From Apostichopus japonicus (Eukaryota; Echinodermata; Holothuroidea; Aspidochirotida; Stichopodidae): DNA of 64,000 nt. The stretch is from contig NC_092563.1 of assembly GCF_037975245.1 (NCBI RefSeq), positions 544,001-608,000 on the forward strand. The letters are read 5' to 3'. The translations under genes were made by a program, and so were the position numbers. Of the stretch, positions 47,943 to 60,600 are shown in pieces (the stretch's first letter is position 1; each line of letters opens with the position of its first letter). The notes under the pieces were generated by a model. That model had not been told where the DNA came from, ran no database searches, and was given only the letters and a program-made list of their open reading frames with translations.

Positions 47943-50500
47943 ATTTTGACTGAATGGACAACAATGATTATTTAGGTTAATTACGAGTCAGAAATAACAA
48001 CACTTCATTGTTGAAATGTAGAAAACATGTGAAATTCTAAGTAAATATAACAGATAGAACCAAAGTTGATTTTGAAACTGTGCATGGGAAGCAAATATAC
48101 TTCCGTGTAACATTAGTGGATTATTATGCACCATTACTTCAGGAAGTTATTTGCATTCCAGATTACCTATGTGTAGGTTTATGGTTACCTGCACACATAA
48201 CTTGATACTACCTTTGTGCATCGTAGTTACCTGTACATATAACTGCAGATTACCTACAGTATGTGTGGGTCATTTATTTAGTTACCCGCACACATAACTG
48301 CAGATTACCTGTTTGCATTGTTAGTTACCCGCACACATAGCGTTATACTTAAGTTTCCTTTTATTAATATCAACTGTTGAGATAACATGAAACACACTTC
48401 TGTCCATTTAAGGTTTTTGAATAGAGTGGGGTATGGTACAATGGCTTCAATTCAACAGTTAACCTGTGCCAGTGAACCATAAACAGTGGGCATGTCTCTT
48501 CAGTCCTTCATAGTCGGAACCATGGGGTCAATTATAATAAAGTGGTGCTTTTCCATTTTGGCAAATTTTGTCGAGTAAAGAAAGAAACCTCTCTTTATAT
48601 GTTTACTTTCTTTGCAATGGTGGAAATACCTGAAAACTGACCGTAGCAACCACTTCGCAGCCCTTTTCTGAAGCATAGTATCCTACCTTCCCCCATCTTT
48701 GTTCAAGGTAGCTGAGGAGCTGTGGTATTATTGCTTTATTAATTAGTTTTACACATTTCACATTTGCCACGATTCATTTATCTCTCTCCCGGGTTAAATT
48801 TACTACATTTAAGTAACGTATAATAAACAACATATAAATAAGTTCTTTATATATTTAAAATATATATGAAAATATAAATCTTAGCATCTTAAAACTCATT
48901 ATTGGACATAACTTTTCTTGAATTCATCAATATTAAGGCAATTAACAGATACAATATTACATAAACATGGAAGATTATGAACTAATGCCATCGCATACAA
49001 TTTTCTCTATAAATGAAAGTATATATTTTCATTTGTAACATTCTTCTTAGACTATTAAGATTTATAGATAGGCATTGATATGAAAAGAATAGATCAAATA
49101 CTGGCAAATCTTGCTTATTTGTGGAGTTTTGGAGTTGACAAAACTGTCACTTCCAGTCAACTTTAATAATGTTTGTATTTTTAGGAGGACGTTGATCATA
49201 GGTGGTTTGTTTGGGTGGTTAGTAGGGTGCAGTGGGAGGTAATATAATGACCTTTCATAAAAGGGAGAGAAGTTAAGTGGCCCAGAGCTGCGTTTACAAA
49301 TATGACACAGAGCACCAAGGTCTGATCCTCCCTGGATCCTGGTCTATCTGGGTCTGCAAATCCTGGTATTTACATCACAAATTTAACACCTTGTGCTGTG
49401 TTCAACACTATGCTGGCTGTCTAATGTAAACAGAGCCCAAGAGTATCAAAGTCCTTTGACTGTTTTGTCTACTTCATCAAGGCCAAAGCCCATTTTAAAA
49501 GAATGACTCTATGAACTATATATAGTGTTGTCCAGGTATAATCGATGTTGCCTTTAATTAGTATTTTGTCATGTGATTGTGCAACATACAGTGCAGTATC
49601 CACATTGAGATGGTTTCTTAAAATATTAATAAACATATTATTCCACATAGTATAACCTATATCACCTATACCACATTGTATTACCATGGTAATGTTTGCT
49701 TGCATGACTTCTATAGTTAGGCACAAATTCCTGGCACAAGGCAAAAAGCACACAATAATCTTGCATAAAGTTCAACTTCCATATATTATATTAAATATTG
49801 CCTTCTATCGGTTACATATCTTATATACAAAAATCTTAAGGTTTGTGATCTGTTATAGACATATTGCACTATAGATAGATATATTGGTATTTATATGTTT
49901 AATGATATGCATGATATACTGCTCTTGTTCATTGCATTTACTACAACTGTTCTATTTACACTATGCCTCTGTATTAGTATATTAAATATTATATATATAT
50001 ATATATATCAAATTATTCAAATCAACATCTTTAATAATTTCTTGTTGTATATCTGTAAAGCCACACGTGAGATATATACATACATAGAAATTTGTGTTGC
50101 TCATACGTCTAAATTTATTTTTATCGCACAAATTTGAATACATTATGAGGATAGTCAACCACATGTTAAATTGTGAGTGAACATATTTCTCTTACATTGC
50201 AAATAGTTATATTAATGGAAAGAATGACAATAATCAGCTAATATTCTTTCATTTTGTAAAGTCTATGCAAACATTTTTCAGGCAATATCGTAGTGGTTTA
50301 CCTAAAATACCAAAAATATATCAAATTTAACAGATTAGTTACATGACTTTTTTTTTTTTTTTCCTGATTAGTTTTTATTGTTTCAATGCCAAATATTTAT
50401 GTTATCAGTATTATTGCTCCTCTAAAGAGATAACAGACGTAAGGAATAAATATGGTGCAAAAACTCAAGGCTACCATTATGCTTGGTTACCTTGGTGACT
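47943..50500. other. NECAB 3' UTR and downstream
   Basis: This is a likely long 3' UTR. The first AATAAA on the plus strand is at 48536-48541, 600 bp after the stop, with others near 48820. Around 48165-48350 a ~70-bp phrase with ACCCGCACACATAACTGCAG repeats three times imperfectly. No coding region is recognised. Confidence 0.45.
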
Positions 50501-53370
50501 GCATAATAATAAATGTAGCTGAGGGGTTATTTTTTAAGATATGTTGGGTTATGTTACAGCTTACAGCTTGATTTTGTTTGTTACATTTATTACAATTATC
50601 TTTCCTACTTGTTTTGCTGTATCATTACTTAACTGTGGCGTCATCTTGTGATATGTGATGCAAACAACTACATAGTATTAATTATAATTATTTGAGATCA
50701 GTAATCCATTGTAATCATAGATATAACAAAAAAGTGTAATAGAGACCTTTATCAGTTTGTGTTTCTCATGTACAATGTATTAACTATATGTGAATTGATA
50801 AGTGGGGCCTGCTACTAATAACTGTTATTGTTTGTCCTGATGTTCTGTATGTGAAAAAAAATATAGTGCAGTGATATCTAGTAGTACACAGGGACCCAGA
50901 CACAGGTTTGAGATTGGTGAGGGGGTTTGGGAGGGGAGGTGGTTTGGGAGGGGTGGGGGTTGGGAGCTTGAGTCAGACCAAGTTTATGTGGACATAGCAA
51001 CTGTCTGCTATAGCTGTACAATGCACAAAATGAAAGTTATTGCTCTGAAATCTATTGTGCAGAATCCCCCCCCCCCATCCCCCTCATCTATAGGTGTCAG
51101 GGATCATGGTACTTGTTGTGTTGCTGCATCAGTACTTCTAATGCCTGCAATAATCTTGATGGTACTCATAGTGACTTTATCAGAACTTATCATATTATTT
51201 AGCTATATGTGCTTCGTAAGCACAAAAAAAAAAATACTATTCAGTATAGAAAAAATGGACAGTTATAACCATACCCACCAGGAGTAACACAAAATAAAGA
51301 AGAAAGAAACAGTATAAACATGATGTTGGAAGAATACCTTGAGAAAGTTTCATTTACACATTTAGTCTCTATTAGGGATAGAGATATAGGAATGGACTTG
51401 TAACTACTGTAGTAAAAGTGATCCTTTAAATCATAGAACATGAAAGTTTATAACATTTATCAGTTTAAAATTCATCTTTATTGGCTCCAAGTTGGTAAAT
51501 TGTTCAAAGTTTTGCACACAAAAAAATCTTCTTCTAGTCCTCACAATCCTCCTGAACATGGAGCTATTTCATAAAATTTTCATTTACCCATCATTAAAAC
51601 ATCTCTGTAACTTAAAAAAAATTGATATGATTGGCAATAAAAGTGTAAAATTATGATCATTTCTGGCTATTATTAACTCTTTACAATCAGATAAGTCAGG
51701 TACCTTGAGGTGAACTCTTACATATCCTCCATATCTGTCCATTGCAAGGAACTTAAAATCAGCTCAATCATTGAACGAACAAAAATCCAAAAAGGAAATA
51801 AAATATATTAGCAAGGAGAGAAGACAGGAAGAGGAATTTCTTCCAAAGGATTGCTATGTTCCACCCACCCCCCTTTTTTATTTTTAGGCTTCAAATGCTA
51901 ATCCCCCTTCCCTGGCCCCTCTTACTCCCATTATTAATGCTTATCCTCTTCCCTGGGTGATCTTACTCCCATTATTAAGGTTTGCAGCTACAATCCCTAA
52001 AAGAAAGTTGGTATTTCTTGCCCTTATCTGGCGATTGATGTTGAAGACAATTAAAACAAGATTCATAACAATAAATTGAGGTGGGGGAGAGTTTACATTT
52101 CACAGCAGGGCCGGACTGGCCATATGGACAATGCCTGGTGGGCACGCCAGGTGGGTAAAACATGGGCTGGTTTACAGTACATTCAATGAATAATGAAGGT
52201 GAAGAATGCCAGGCCGGTCTTAAGGCCCAGTCCTGTCCTGCTACACATCACTAATAATTTAAAATGACCAGTGGTTGAAAGTAAGAAGACCAGTGGTCAA
52301 CAGAGAAGTATTGTAGGTGGAGATGGCAAGCATACTGCACTATGAACAATATCCCTTTCTGGATGCCTGGTATGGATATACAATGTCACATGTACAGAAA
52401 TTAAAGGCATTGAAGACTCGCCCCACACCGCGTTCTGAAAAAGTTAACTTTCCATTGCTTGCTAGTGAAGTTTTCTTCTTGTCGCTACAAAATGCAGACA
52501 GTATTGAAATGTGATACTTTGTTATCTTTTATCTGGACCTGAGATGTCAATCGCTGCTATGTACAGTGTTGTGGGAATTGACCGTAGCTGTATGTATTGA
52601 ATGTACACTAATGTCTAATTACCTACGGTGCACAAGTCTTCACTCCCTTTAAGGGACCTGGGTATATGCCAAGTGTCTTAAACCGAATACAGGAATCTCA
52701 CTGACATATGTCAAGTGGCTGCTACAAACAGTTCCGGAAGAGAATGAGGCAAACTCAGACTTTCCTGCATTAAATATCATTACTGCTATATTTAGTTATT
52801 AGCAATTATTAATTTATCACCTGCTATTATTATTGGACAGGGAGATGAAAAATAGGACACAATGATATATTGACTTTGTTTGCAGTATTTATATTTTGTA
52901 TCATTCTCTTTGAATACTGTATGTGCTAAACCTAATAGCACCATTTAGATATTAAAAGCTTAAGGGATAATTAACACCTTTTTGGTAAAAATTGGAATTT
53001 GGCAATAATCTTGATGCATAATTAATAAATTATCATTTCAATGTTATTTTACATTAAGTTCTATTATTACAGTGATTATATAGTAGACTTCATTCTCTTT
53101 AGGCACATACATTTGGTCATTATGAGCTGTTAATCTTTGGCAACCCTCCAAAAAATGTAAACACTGTTATTAATTAAAGACATATTCCGGCTGTGTCAAG
53201 ACACATATAGTTGCACAATATCAAGTCATTGTCTTCCACCAGCCCAAGGTATGGGTAATATTGGGCAACATAAAGAACTGTGTAATAGTAGATACATATA
53301 TATATTCACCAATTAAACAAGGAATACATATTGTGGATCAGGTAACCTTTTTAACCTTAACTTAAACCTG
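50501..53370. other. Intergenic region without recognisable gene
   Basis: Open frames here (for example 50871-51287) show no domain and cross low-complexity C and G runs. A stretch at 52104-52240 opens CAGGGCCGGACTGG and may be a degraded transposon end, but no duplication flanks it. Confidence 0.4.
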
Positions 53371-53378
53371 CCATATGC

Positions 53379-53847
53379 TAAGGTGACCAGACTTCCCCGA
53401 TTTTCGGGGACAGTCCCCGATTACAGTGTGCTGTCCCCGATGAACAAATGTCCCCGAAAATGTCCCCGATTCGTCAAAATGTTCAGGAATTTCGAAAATA
53501 TCCCACATTATTATTAAAATAATTGTAAGAACAAAATTTTGTCAAGTGTGTATTCGCAGAACTGAACTAACAGTAGTTCAGGTGGGCCAGTGTAGGTGGA
53601 AACACTGTTAAAATATGCTAGATCGATCTAGCCTAGCACTCTTTCTTAAAGTAAGTAAATTTCATCTAAGAAAAAGCTACATTTTTGAAAATAAAATTGA
53701 TTTAAAAAGTGCTTCTAAGTATCACCATTTTACATCTAAGCACCTTAGACACTTGAAAATTTTCCAAAGGGGAGGGGGTGTACCCCTCCCCATATCAGTC
53801 TTGCAATAAATGTCCCTGATTCCAGTCAGGAAAATATGGTCACCTTA
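53379..53847. mobile_element. hAT-like MITE, family E (469 bp)
   Basis: The ends are TAAGGTGACCA and TGGTCACCTTA, an 11-bp perfect inverted repeat, flanked by an exact 8-bp duplication CCATATGC at 53371-53378 and 53848-53855. The left part repeats TCCCCGA several times. It has no coding content. Confidence 0.88.
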
Positions 53848-53855
53848 CCATATGC

Positions 53856-56340
53856 ACATATTAAAACAATGTTCACAGCAGCTAGTATGGAATATACCCC
53901 CTGGCATCTTGTGACAATTTTCTAAAACCTACCAATTATTTTATTCAAAACATATTTGAAATCAAATTAAGATCAAATTAACCTTTTAATGAGCAAGCAA
54001 TTAATTAATTCTTGCAGTAATTTTGTTGTCTTTCTCAGACATTTGTTTCCATATGTAAGTATTAAGTCACATTCATAAGAGCCCATTTTGAAACTTTCAA
54101 ATGGTTGGGATTATTGGTTGTTATTGGACATGAAACAAGTTGATACAGAGCAGTTGTATGGTTCATATATTATGTTTATTTTAAAAAAAAAATCCAAAAT
54201 CAATAAAAGTACTTCTCATAAAGTCTGGTAAATTTTCATCATAGCACAGCTAGCCAGACGATTGGACTGCACATAGAGATAAAATGATAACACATCTCAA
54301 ATTACTTTTTATCTCTAATGGCTTCATGCAGTGAACAAATCTTTGCCAAATACCGCATGGGATATTCCAGGTAAAAATGCACAATTTGGTGGTTGCTTGG
54401 TGACATAATTGGGGCAACTTTTCTGGAAAAAGGGAAACTTCCATTTTACCACATTCTGGTTGATTGGTCCTTGAAAGATTCTTTGGCAAACAAACTGTGA
54501 ACTCAACATTTTATGACATTGCATATTTCATTTGTTTATTTATACTTAATATCTTCTTTTAGCAACTATTAAAGCTAAATGAAGGAAAGTACCAATAAAA
54601 ACAATATGATTTATGTCAATATCTCATTGAATTACTGCAATTGCTTACATTAGAATCTAAAAACTTGTAAACTTGAAGCTTGCAAGTTAAAATTCTTTGT
54701 GTATTTTACAAAATGATATCACACACTCCTCAAAATGATAAAAGCGACTTTAAATAATAGAAGCAGAAGATATAAAGATAAGTTCATTGCACTGAATCCA
54801 TCCTTCAATATTAGGACTGAAGAGAATAAGCATATAAAAGTCTGTAAAGTACTTGTCCAATAGCTAACATACAAACAAGTTAAAAACAACAACTTTAAAC
54901 TACAAATCCATCGTCAAAATATAAAATTAAGTGTATTGTTCAGAATTCATCCCGAAAACTTCATCCATTTAGATATTTTCATTTTGTACTGTTTGATTTA
55001 AAATATCATTATATTGATTAGATTTAATCAATAGCTACAATTTTAGTAGACATTTTTAAAGTTTTTTACTAGTCAATGTTCTCATTTACCCAAGCATGAC
55101 AGATGCGATTAAAAACATGTAAAGAAAATATATAAAATAATCCAAAACTGCTTTTGCTTAGTTTACTTTCTGTTAAAAAACTACTTATGTTTTTTTTTTG
55201 GGGGGGGGGGGGGTGCAACCAATTTGTTTTAAATTTCCATAGCTCTTGTTAGATAACCAGGAACAGAGCAGCAAACTTGATGAATATTCTGGATTCTCAT
55301 CCCAATTATGCAAAAGAGAAAATATCAGTTTCTCATTTGGCTTTAAAACTAGAGATCAAGTTCCTCTAATTACTCTCCATTTCTTAAACCCTACTACATG
55401 CCTGAAGCAAACAGGTTCGGAATTGTTCACAGGTTTACCAAGTGCTGCAACATACCATGGTAATTGTTGGTCAAACAAAATTTACCAGCATGGAAGTGAC
55501 CCTATTTTTTAATGCTCGTAATAAATTATACAATTAACAGTGATGGCTATCGGTAGGCTTGTTGAAGGATGACTGCTAATTGTCAAAAAGTTAAGTTACA
55601 TCTCTTGTTGTGGATTTAACATCTAAAGACGAGATCCCATTCTCGCAATTCAACGTAGTACTTTAACACGAAAGAAATCTTGCAGCATGACACAGGAAAT
55701 GGACTGTTAGGTTCAGTGTTTTATAGCTTTAGTTGTGTCAGGAAATTTGATTTTAACCTATTAGCTCTAGTAATATAACGTGAACTGTGTATTCAATATT
55801 CAATGTTACATACGAAAACTATTTCAGCAGAGGCAAGTAAAGTTAAAATGTTTCATAAGAAGTTTGCTGATCATACATTTAGAAAACCTTCAGAAAAATC
55901 TTTCTTTCCCGACTGTAAATTGACTTGTCTCATTTCCAGAACAGAAATTGACTTGTCTCAGAGATCACAGGACAAAGAAATGATTTAATTAAAAAAATTA
56001 AAATCTGTCCTGTAACATCTTATGAGACAAACAGAGTCCCCCCTCCCTCTCCCCCTCCAACACAACCCCAAACTCACCTTCCACACATTATGGCTCCAAA
56101 GAAATAAATGTTATAATTAAAATTGTACAACAGCTGTAACTACCTCATTGCGATAGGCATTATATTTCTATTTCAACAGTCTGTAAGACCATTGCACATT
56201 CCCTGGTCCAGGGATGGCATGCAGCCTCAAATAAACTTTAAAAAAATAAATCCCAAATCTTCTTTTCTTGTAAACTGATCATTGTGAATGTACCATTTCT
56301 CCTCATGATCATCTGATTCTGTAGTTGAAGGTTCCTCCTG
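53856..56340. other. Intergenic region without recognisable gene
   Basis: AT-rich, with a 13-bp G-run at about 55200. It lies downstream of the sialyltransferase and may include its distal 3' UTR. The longest open frames have no recognisable domain. Confidence 0.4.
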
Positions 56341-56344
56341 CGGT

Positions 56345-57669
56345 CTGCTATGTGCTTAGCTATTATCTCTCTGATGTGCTGGTTGTGTTGTTTGTCTCTC
56401 TGCTGTGAGTTGTATTTCTCTCTTTCTGCTGGTGTTAGTGTCCTTCTCTCTGCTATGGGTCATGTTATCTCCATGCTATGGGTCATGTTGTCTCTCTGCT
56501 ATGGGTCATGTTGTCTCTCTGCTATGGGTCATGTTGTCTCTCTGCTATGGGTCATGTTGTCTCTCTACTGTGGGTCATGTTGTCTCTCTACTGTGGGTCT
56601 TGTTGTTTGTCTCCATGCTATGGGTCATGTTGTCTCTCTGCTATGGGTCATGTTGTCTCTCTACTGTGGGTCATGTTGTCTCTCTACTGTGGGTCTTGTT
56701 GTTTGTCTCCATGCTATGGGTTGTGTTGTCTCTCTGCTATGGGTTGTGTTGTCTCTCTACTGTGGGTCTTGTTGTGTTGTATCTCTGCTATGGGTCGTGT
56801 TGTCTCTCTGCTATGGGTCGTGTCTCTCTACTGTGGGTCTTGTTGTGTTGTCTCTCTGCTATGGGTCATGTTGTCTCTCTACTGTGGGTCTTGTTGTGTT
56901 GTCTCTCTGCTATGGGTTGTGTTGTCTCTCTGCTATGGGTTGTGTTGTCTCTCTACTGTGGGTCTTGTTGTGTTGTCTCTCTGCTATGGGCTGTGTTGTC
57001 TCTCTGCTATGGGTCGTGTTGTCTCTCTACTGTGGGTCTTGTTGTTTGTCTCCATGCTATGGGTTGTGTTGTCTCTCTGCTATGGGTTGTGTTGTCTCTC
57101 TACTGTGGGTCTTGTTGTGTTGTATCTCTGCTATGGGTCGTGTTGTCTCTCTGCTATGGGTCGTGTCTCTCTACTGTGGGTCTTGTTGTGTTGTCTCTCT
57201 GCTATGGGTCGTGTTGTCTCTCTACTGTGGGTCTTGTTGTGTTGTCTCTCTGCTATGGGTTGTGTTGTCTCTCTACTGTGGGTCTTGTTGTTTGTCTCCA
57301 TTCTATGGGTCATGTTGTCTCTCTACTGTGGGTCTTGTTGTGTTGTCTCTCTGCTATGGGCTGTGTTGTCTCTCTGCTATGGGTCGTGTTGTCTCTCTAC
57401 TGTGGGTCTTGTTGTTTGTCTTCATGCTATGGGTTGTGTGGTCTCTCTGCTATGGGTCTTGTTGTGTTGTCTCTCTGCTATGGCCTGTGTTGTCTCTCTG
57501 CTATGGGTCATGTTGTCTCTCTACTGTGGGTCTTGTTGTGTTGTCTCTCTGCTATGGGTTGTGTTGTCTCTCTACTGTGGGTCTTGTTGTTTGTCTCCAT
57601 TCTATGGGTCGTGTTGTCTCTCTGCTGTGAGTCTTGTAGTTTTCCTCTCTGTTGTGGGTTGTATACTTT
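56345..57669. repeat. 23-bp minisatellite forming the 3' end of the sialyltransferase gene
   Basis: About 1.3 kb consists of a 23-bp unit (CTATGGGTCATGTTGTCTCT plus CTG) and two variants: TACTGTGGGTCTTGTTG and one with an extra GTTGT. Because 23 is not divisible by three, every three units pass through all frames, and all three plus-strand frames stay open for ~400 codons. On the minus strand the coding frame of ST3Gal enters the array from the right and ends at 57508. Confidence 0.93.
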
Positions 57670-60600
57670 TATAGCTCCAGTGATGTCATGAATAATACCT
57701 TGCTCCACCATTTTGTACATAATCTTGCTCTCCTGGTTGACATTGTGGGTAGAAAACCTCTTCATGACATCCATTGTGAGTCCATCGTAATAGTGTAAAT
57801 GACTCTTTGGTTTATCTATGTCGTAGCCGAACCCTGCCACTGACACCTCGTCACACATTTTAAGGGCCATAGTTATCCCGATGAAACCAGTGGTAGGTAC
57901 ATTCTGACATGGAGAAAAGTATTAATCATCCAATATTGTGATAGACTAATGTAAACGTAAATACTAAGGTCAACAAATAACAAGGTCAAATCTTATTGAA
58001 TTTAATTTTTTGGCATTGCAAATTGGCTCATTCTTTTGAGACAATGAAACTAATTTCAGAAAGGAAATGCATTTAAACTGGTCTTCACGTCACTGCTTTA
58101 AGCTATTCAGTACCGATGGAGATGATTTCTGATAATGGGATCAATTTCATGCAGGTATTCCTTGTTTATAAATTGATTGTTTCATACACAAGATGCATTT
58201 CGTGGAAAATTCAATTTATCATCGTAGTTCAGTTATCATCCAGCTGACATTTAGCTTCAAGACATACAGTCCTGTACAACATTAACCCTTCAAGCAACAA
58301 CATACTTTATCTTAAAGAATATTACCAAAATGAATGAAATATTTTAATTTGTAAGACTGCATTGTAAGTAAGACTACCAATATTTAACTTTCCATGATTT
58401 CGTCCAAGAAATAAGAACCCCAGAGAATCAATGCAGTTTAAGTGTAATGTTTATTATTTACTCTGTTCAACATCCTATGTAAACTTACATTTATCTGTTG
58501 TGGTTGTTGCTTAATAACCACTTTTAAGTGATTTAATCTGTTTGTAACTGAAATGATTGAATTCAATAAAATAAAATTGAATTTAAAAGCAATCATCTAC
58601 TCATGCAGGAATGGTGTAGCAGTTTGTTTGCTCCATGACCTCTGCGATCCTGGTTGACCTCTTCAAAAATATGGTTGTAATTACATCGATGATTGCGGGC
58701 TCTTTCATTAATTTACTATTTCTGGTTTGAATATAGGAAATGGAAGTCTTGTTCTGTTGTATTTTATATATAGATGTTATAAATACCTTGTTCTTGTTGT
58801 CTGCTTCTATTGTACTGCCAATCAGCTCTGCCCCTGTCTGTAAAACCTCAGGATTCAGGAGCCTAATCTCTTCTGGACTTTTGTGAACTGCTTTGGCAAT
58901 CTTCTTCCAGAATCCTTCTCCAGTTTTCTATTAACAAAAATATGACATCTTAGCTTGAAAAATTGCATCAAAAATGTCACAATTTTAGAACAACTTTACG
59001 GACCATAAATGACAATATAAACATTTTTTTTTAAAGTCCTTTCTTTGCTGAGATATACTAAATGCTGACAGGTGCTCATTCCACAATGAAATCATTCATG
59101 CCGTATGAAGAGACAACTTCTTGGTCATCGTTAATAACCACTATGGCCCTCGCATGGGGTCATTCATATTTTATTTCATGTACTTCTCAAGATGCATCAG
59201 GAAGTTGATATATTCCAGCTATAACACAGGTGTAAAATTTAATACTCAGCCGCAGCCTGTTTCCATAGAAAGAAAATATATCCTAGCTCCAACGGGCGGT
59301 GCGGGTGTAAAATTTATTACTCAGCAGCAGTCTGCATCCATAACAAGATGAAGAGAATTTTCATTTTTATCTTAATACATCTTGATCCTAGGCAATTATA
59401 GAATTTATTTTCCTAAATATATAAAACATCATTATTTGTGATATAAAGGTAAATGAGGGCTTTCTTGTTGTTTCCAGATTGCTTGGTTTAAACCTTGAGA
59501 ATTTGAATATTATTTTGTCTGCTTTGAAGAGGTATACAAAATATACCCTAATGAACCACCCAGAGTTTCCTTGATAATATTGTGAATTTAAATGCAATGT
59601 TTCCTTCAATAATGTGTGATATTTTACTTCGTAAGATACCACCACCACTGTTTAACCACCACCATGATCACCATCATCATAATCATGTCCACACCAGCAT
59701 CATGATCACCACCACCACTACTACTAATCCACCATGATCACCATCATGTCCACACCATCATCATCACCACCACCACTACTACTAATCCACCATGATCACC
59801 ATCATCATCATCATGTCCACACCATCATCATCATCATCACCACCACTACTACTAATCCACCATGATCACCATCATGTCCACACCATCATCAACATCTCCA
59901 CCACTACTACTAATCCACCATGATCACCATGATCATCATCATGTCCACACCATCATCATCACCACCACCACTACTACTAGTCCACCATGATAACCATCAT
60001 CATCATCATGTCCACACCATCATCATCATCATCACCACCATTACTGCTATTAGAGTGAATACCTTTACATTTTAAGACTTACCATGGTTTTACCTTGAAC
60101 AACCGTGTGGAGCCATATCAAGTCCATTGGTTTATATGCTATGATTACCATCTGCCAATTCGGTCCATAATTCTCCTTTTGTCTAAAAGCACTCTCAGGG
60201 TAGGCTAAACGAATTGTTGTTCTGCTTCCTACATCCTTCCCAAAGTGGGCAGTGGGGGCGTCATTCATTCTGTTTATGAATATAGAATTATTACAATCTT
60301 GACGTGGTTAATGGTTCTACTAACTTAAACAAGTACATAATAAGTTGACCGTGGTGCAGAAACTTTTACTCTTTGCTTTAATGTACTTCATATACTTTGA
60401 ATTGAGCCAATCCAGACGTTTGCATAACATGCATTGCATAAGTTAGTGGCTATTGTAAATGTGTGTTATGCCACAAACTACTAGTGAATGCAGTATAAAC
60501 GATTTGTGTACCGACAGGGGGAGGCATCTATCACATATTTGTAGGTTTCATCATACCTAGAGACAAATGTCTCTAGGGGATCACACAGGACCTCCGTGTG

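Noticed and set aside
50871-51287. 138-codon open frame with a hydrophobic end
   Set aside because: It crosses G and C runs, lacks a domain and shows no splice partners. Chance is sufficient.
52104-52245. Small transposon with CAGGGCCGGACTGG end
   Set aside because: A possible right end (GGCCCAGTCCTG) exists but no target duplication was found.
56350-57691. Three overlapping open frames of about 400 codons on the plus strand
   Set aside because: They are translations of a 23-bp minisatellite in all three frames, with no domain and only repeat composition. The strand with real coding sequence is the minus strand.
59640-60050. CRISPR-like or His-rich coding repeat
   Set aside because: It is simple CAT/CAC tandem sequence in an intron without spacer structure.
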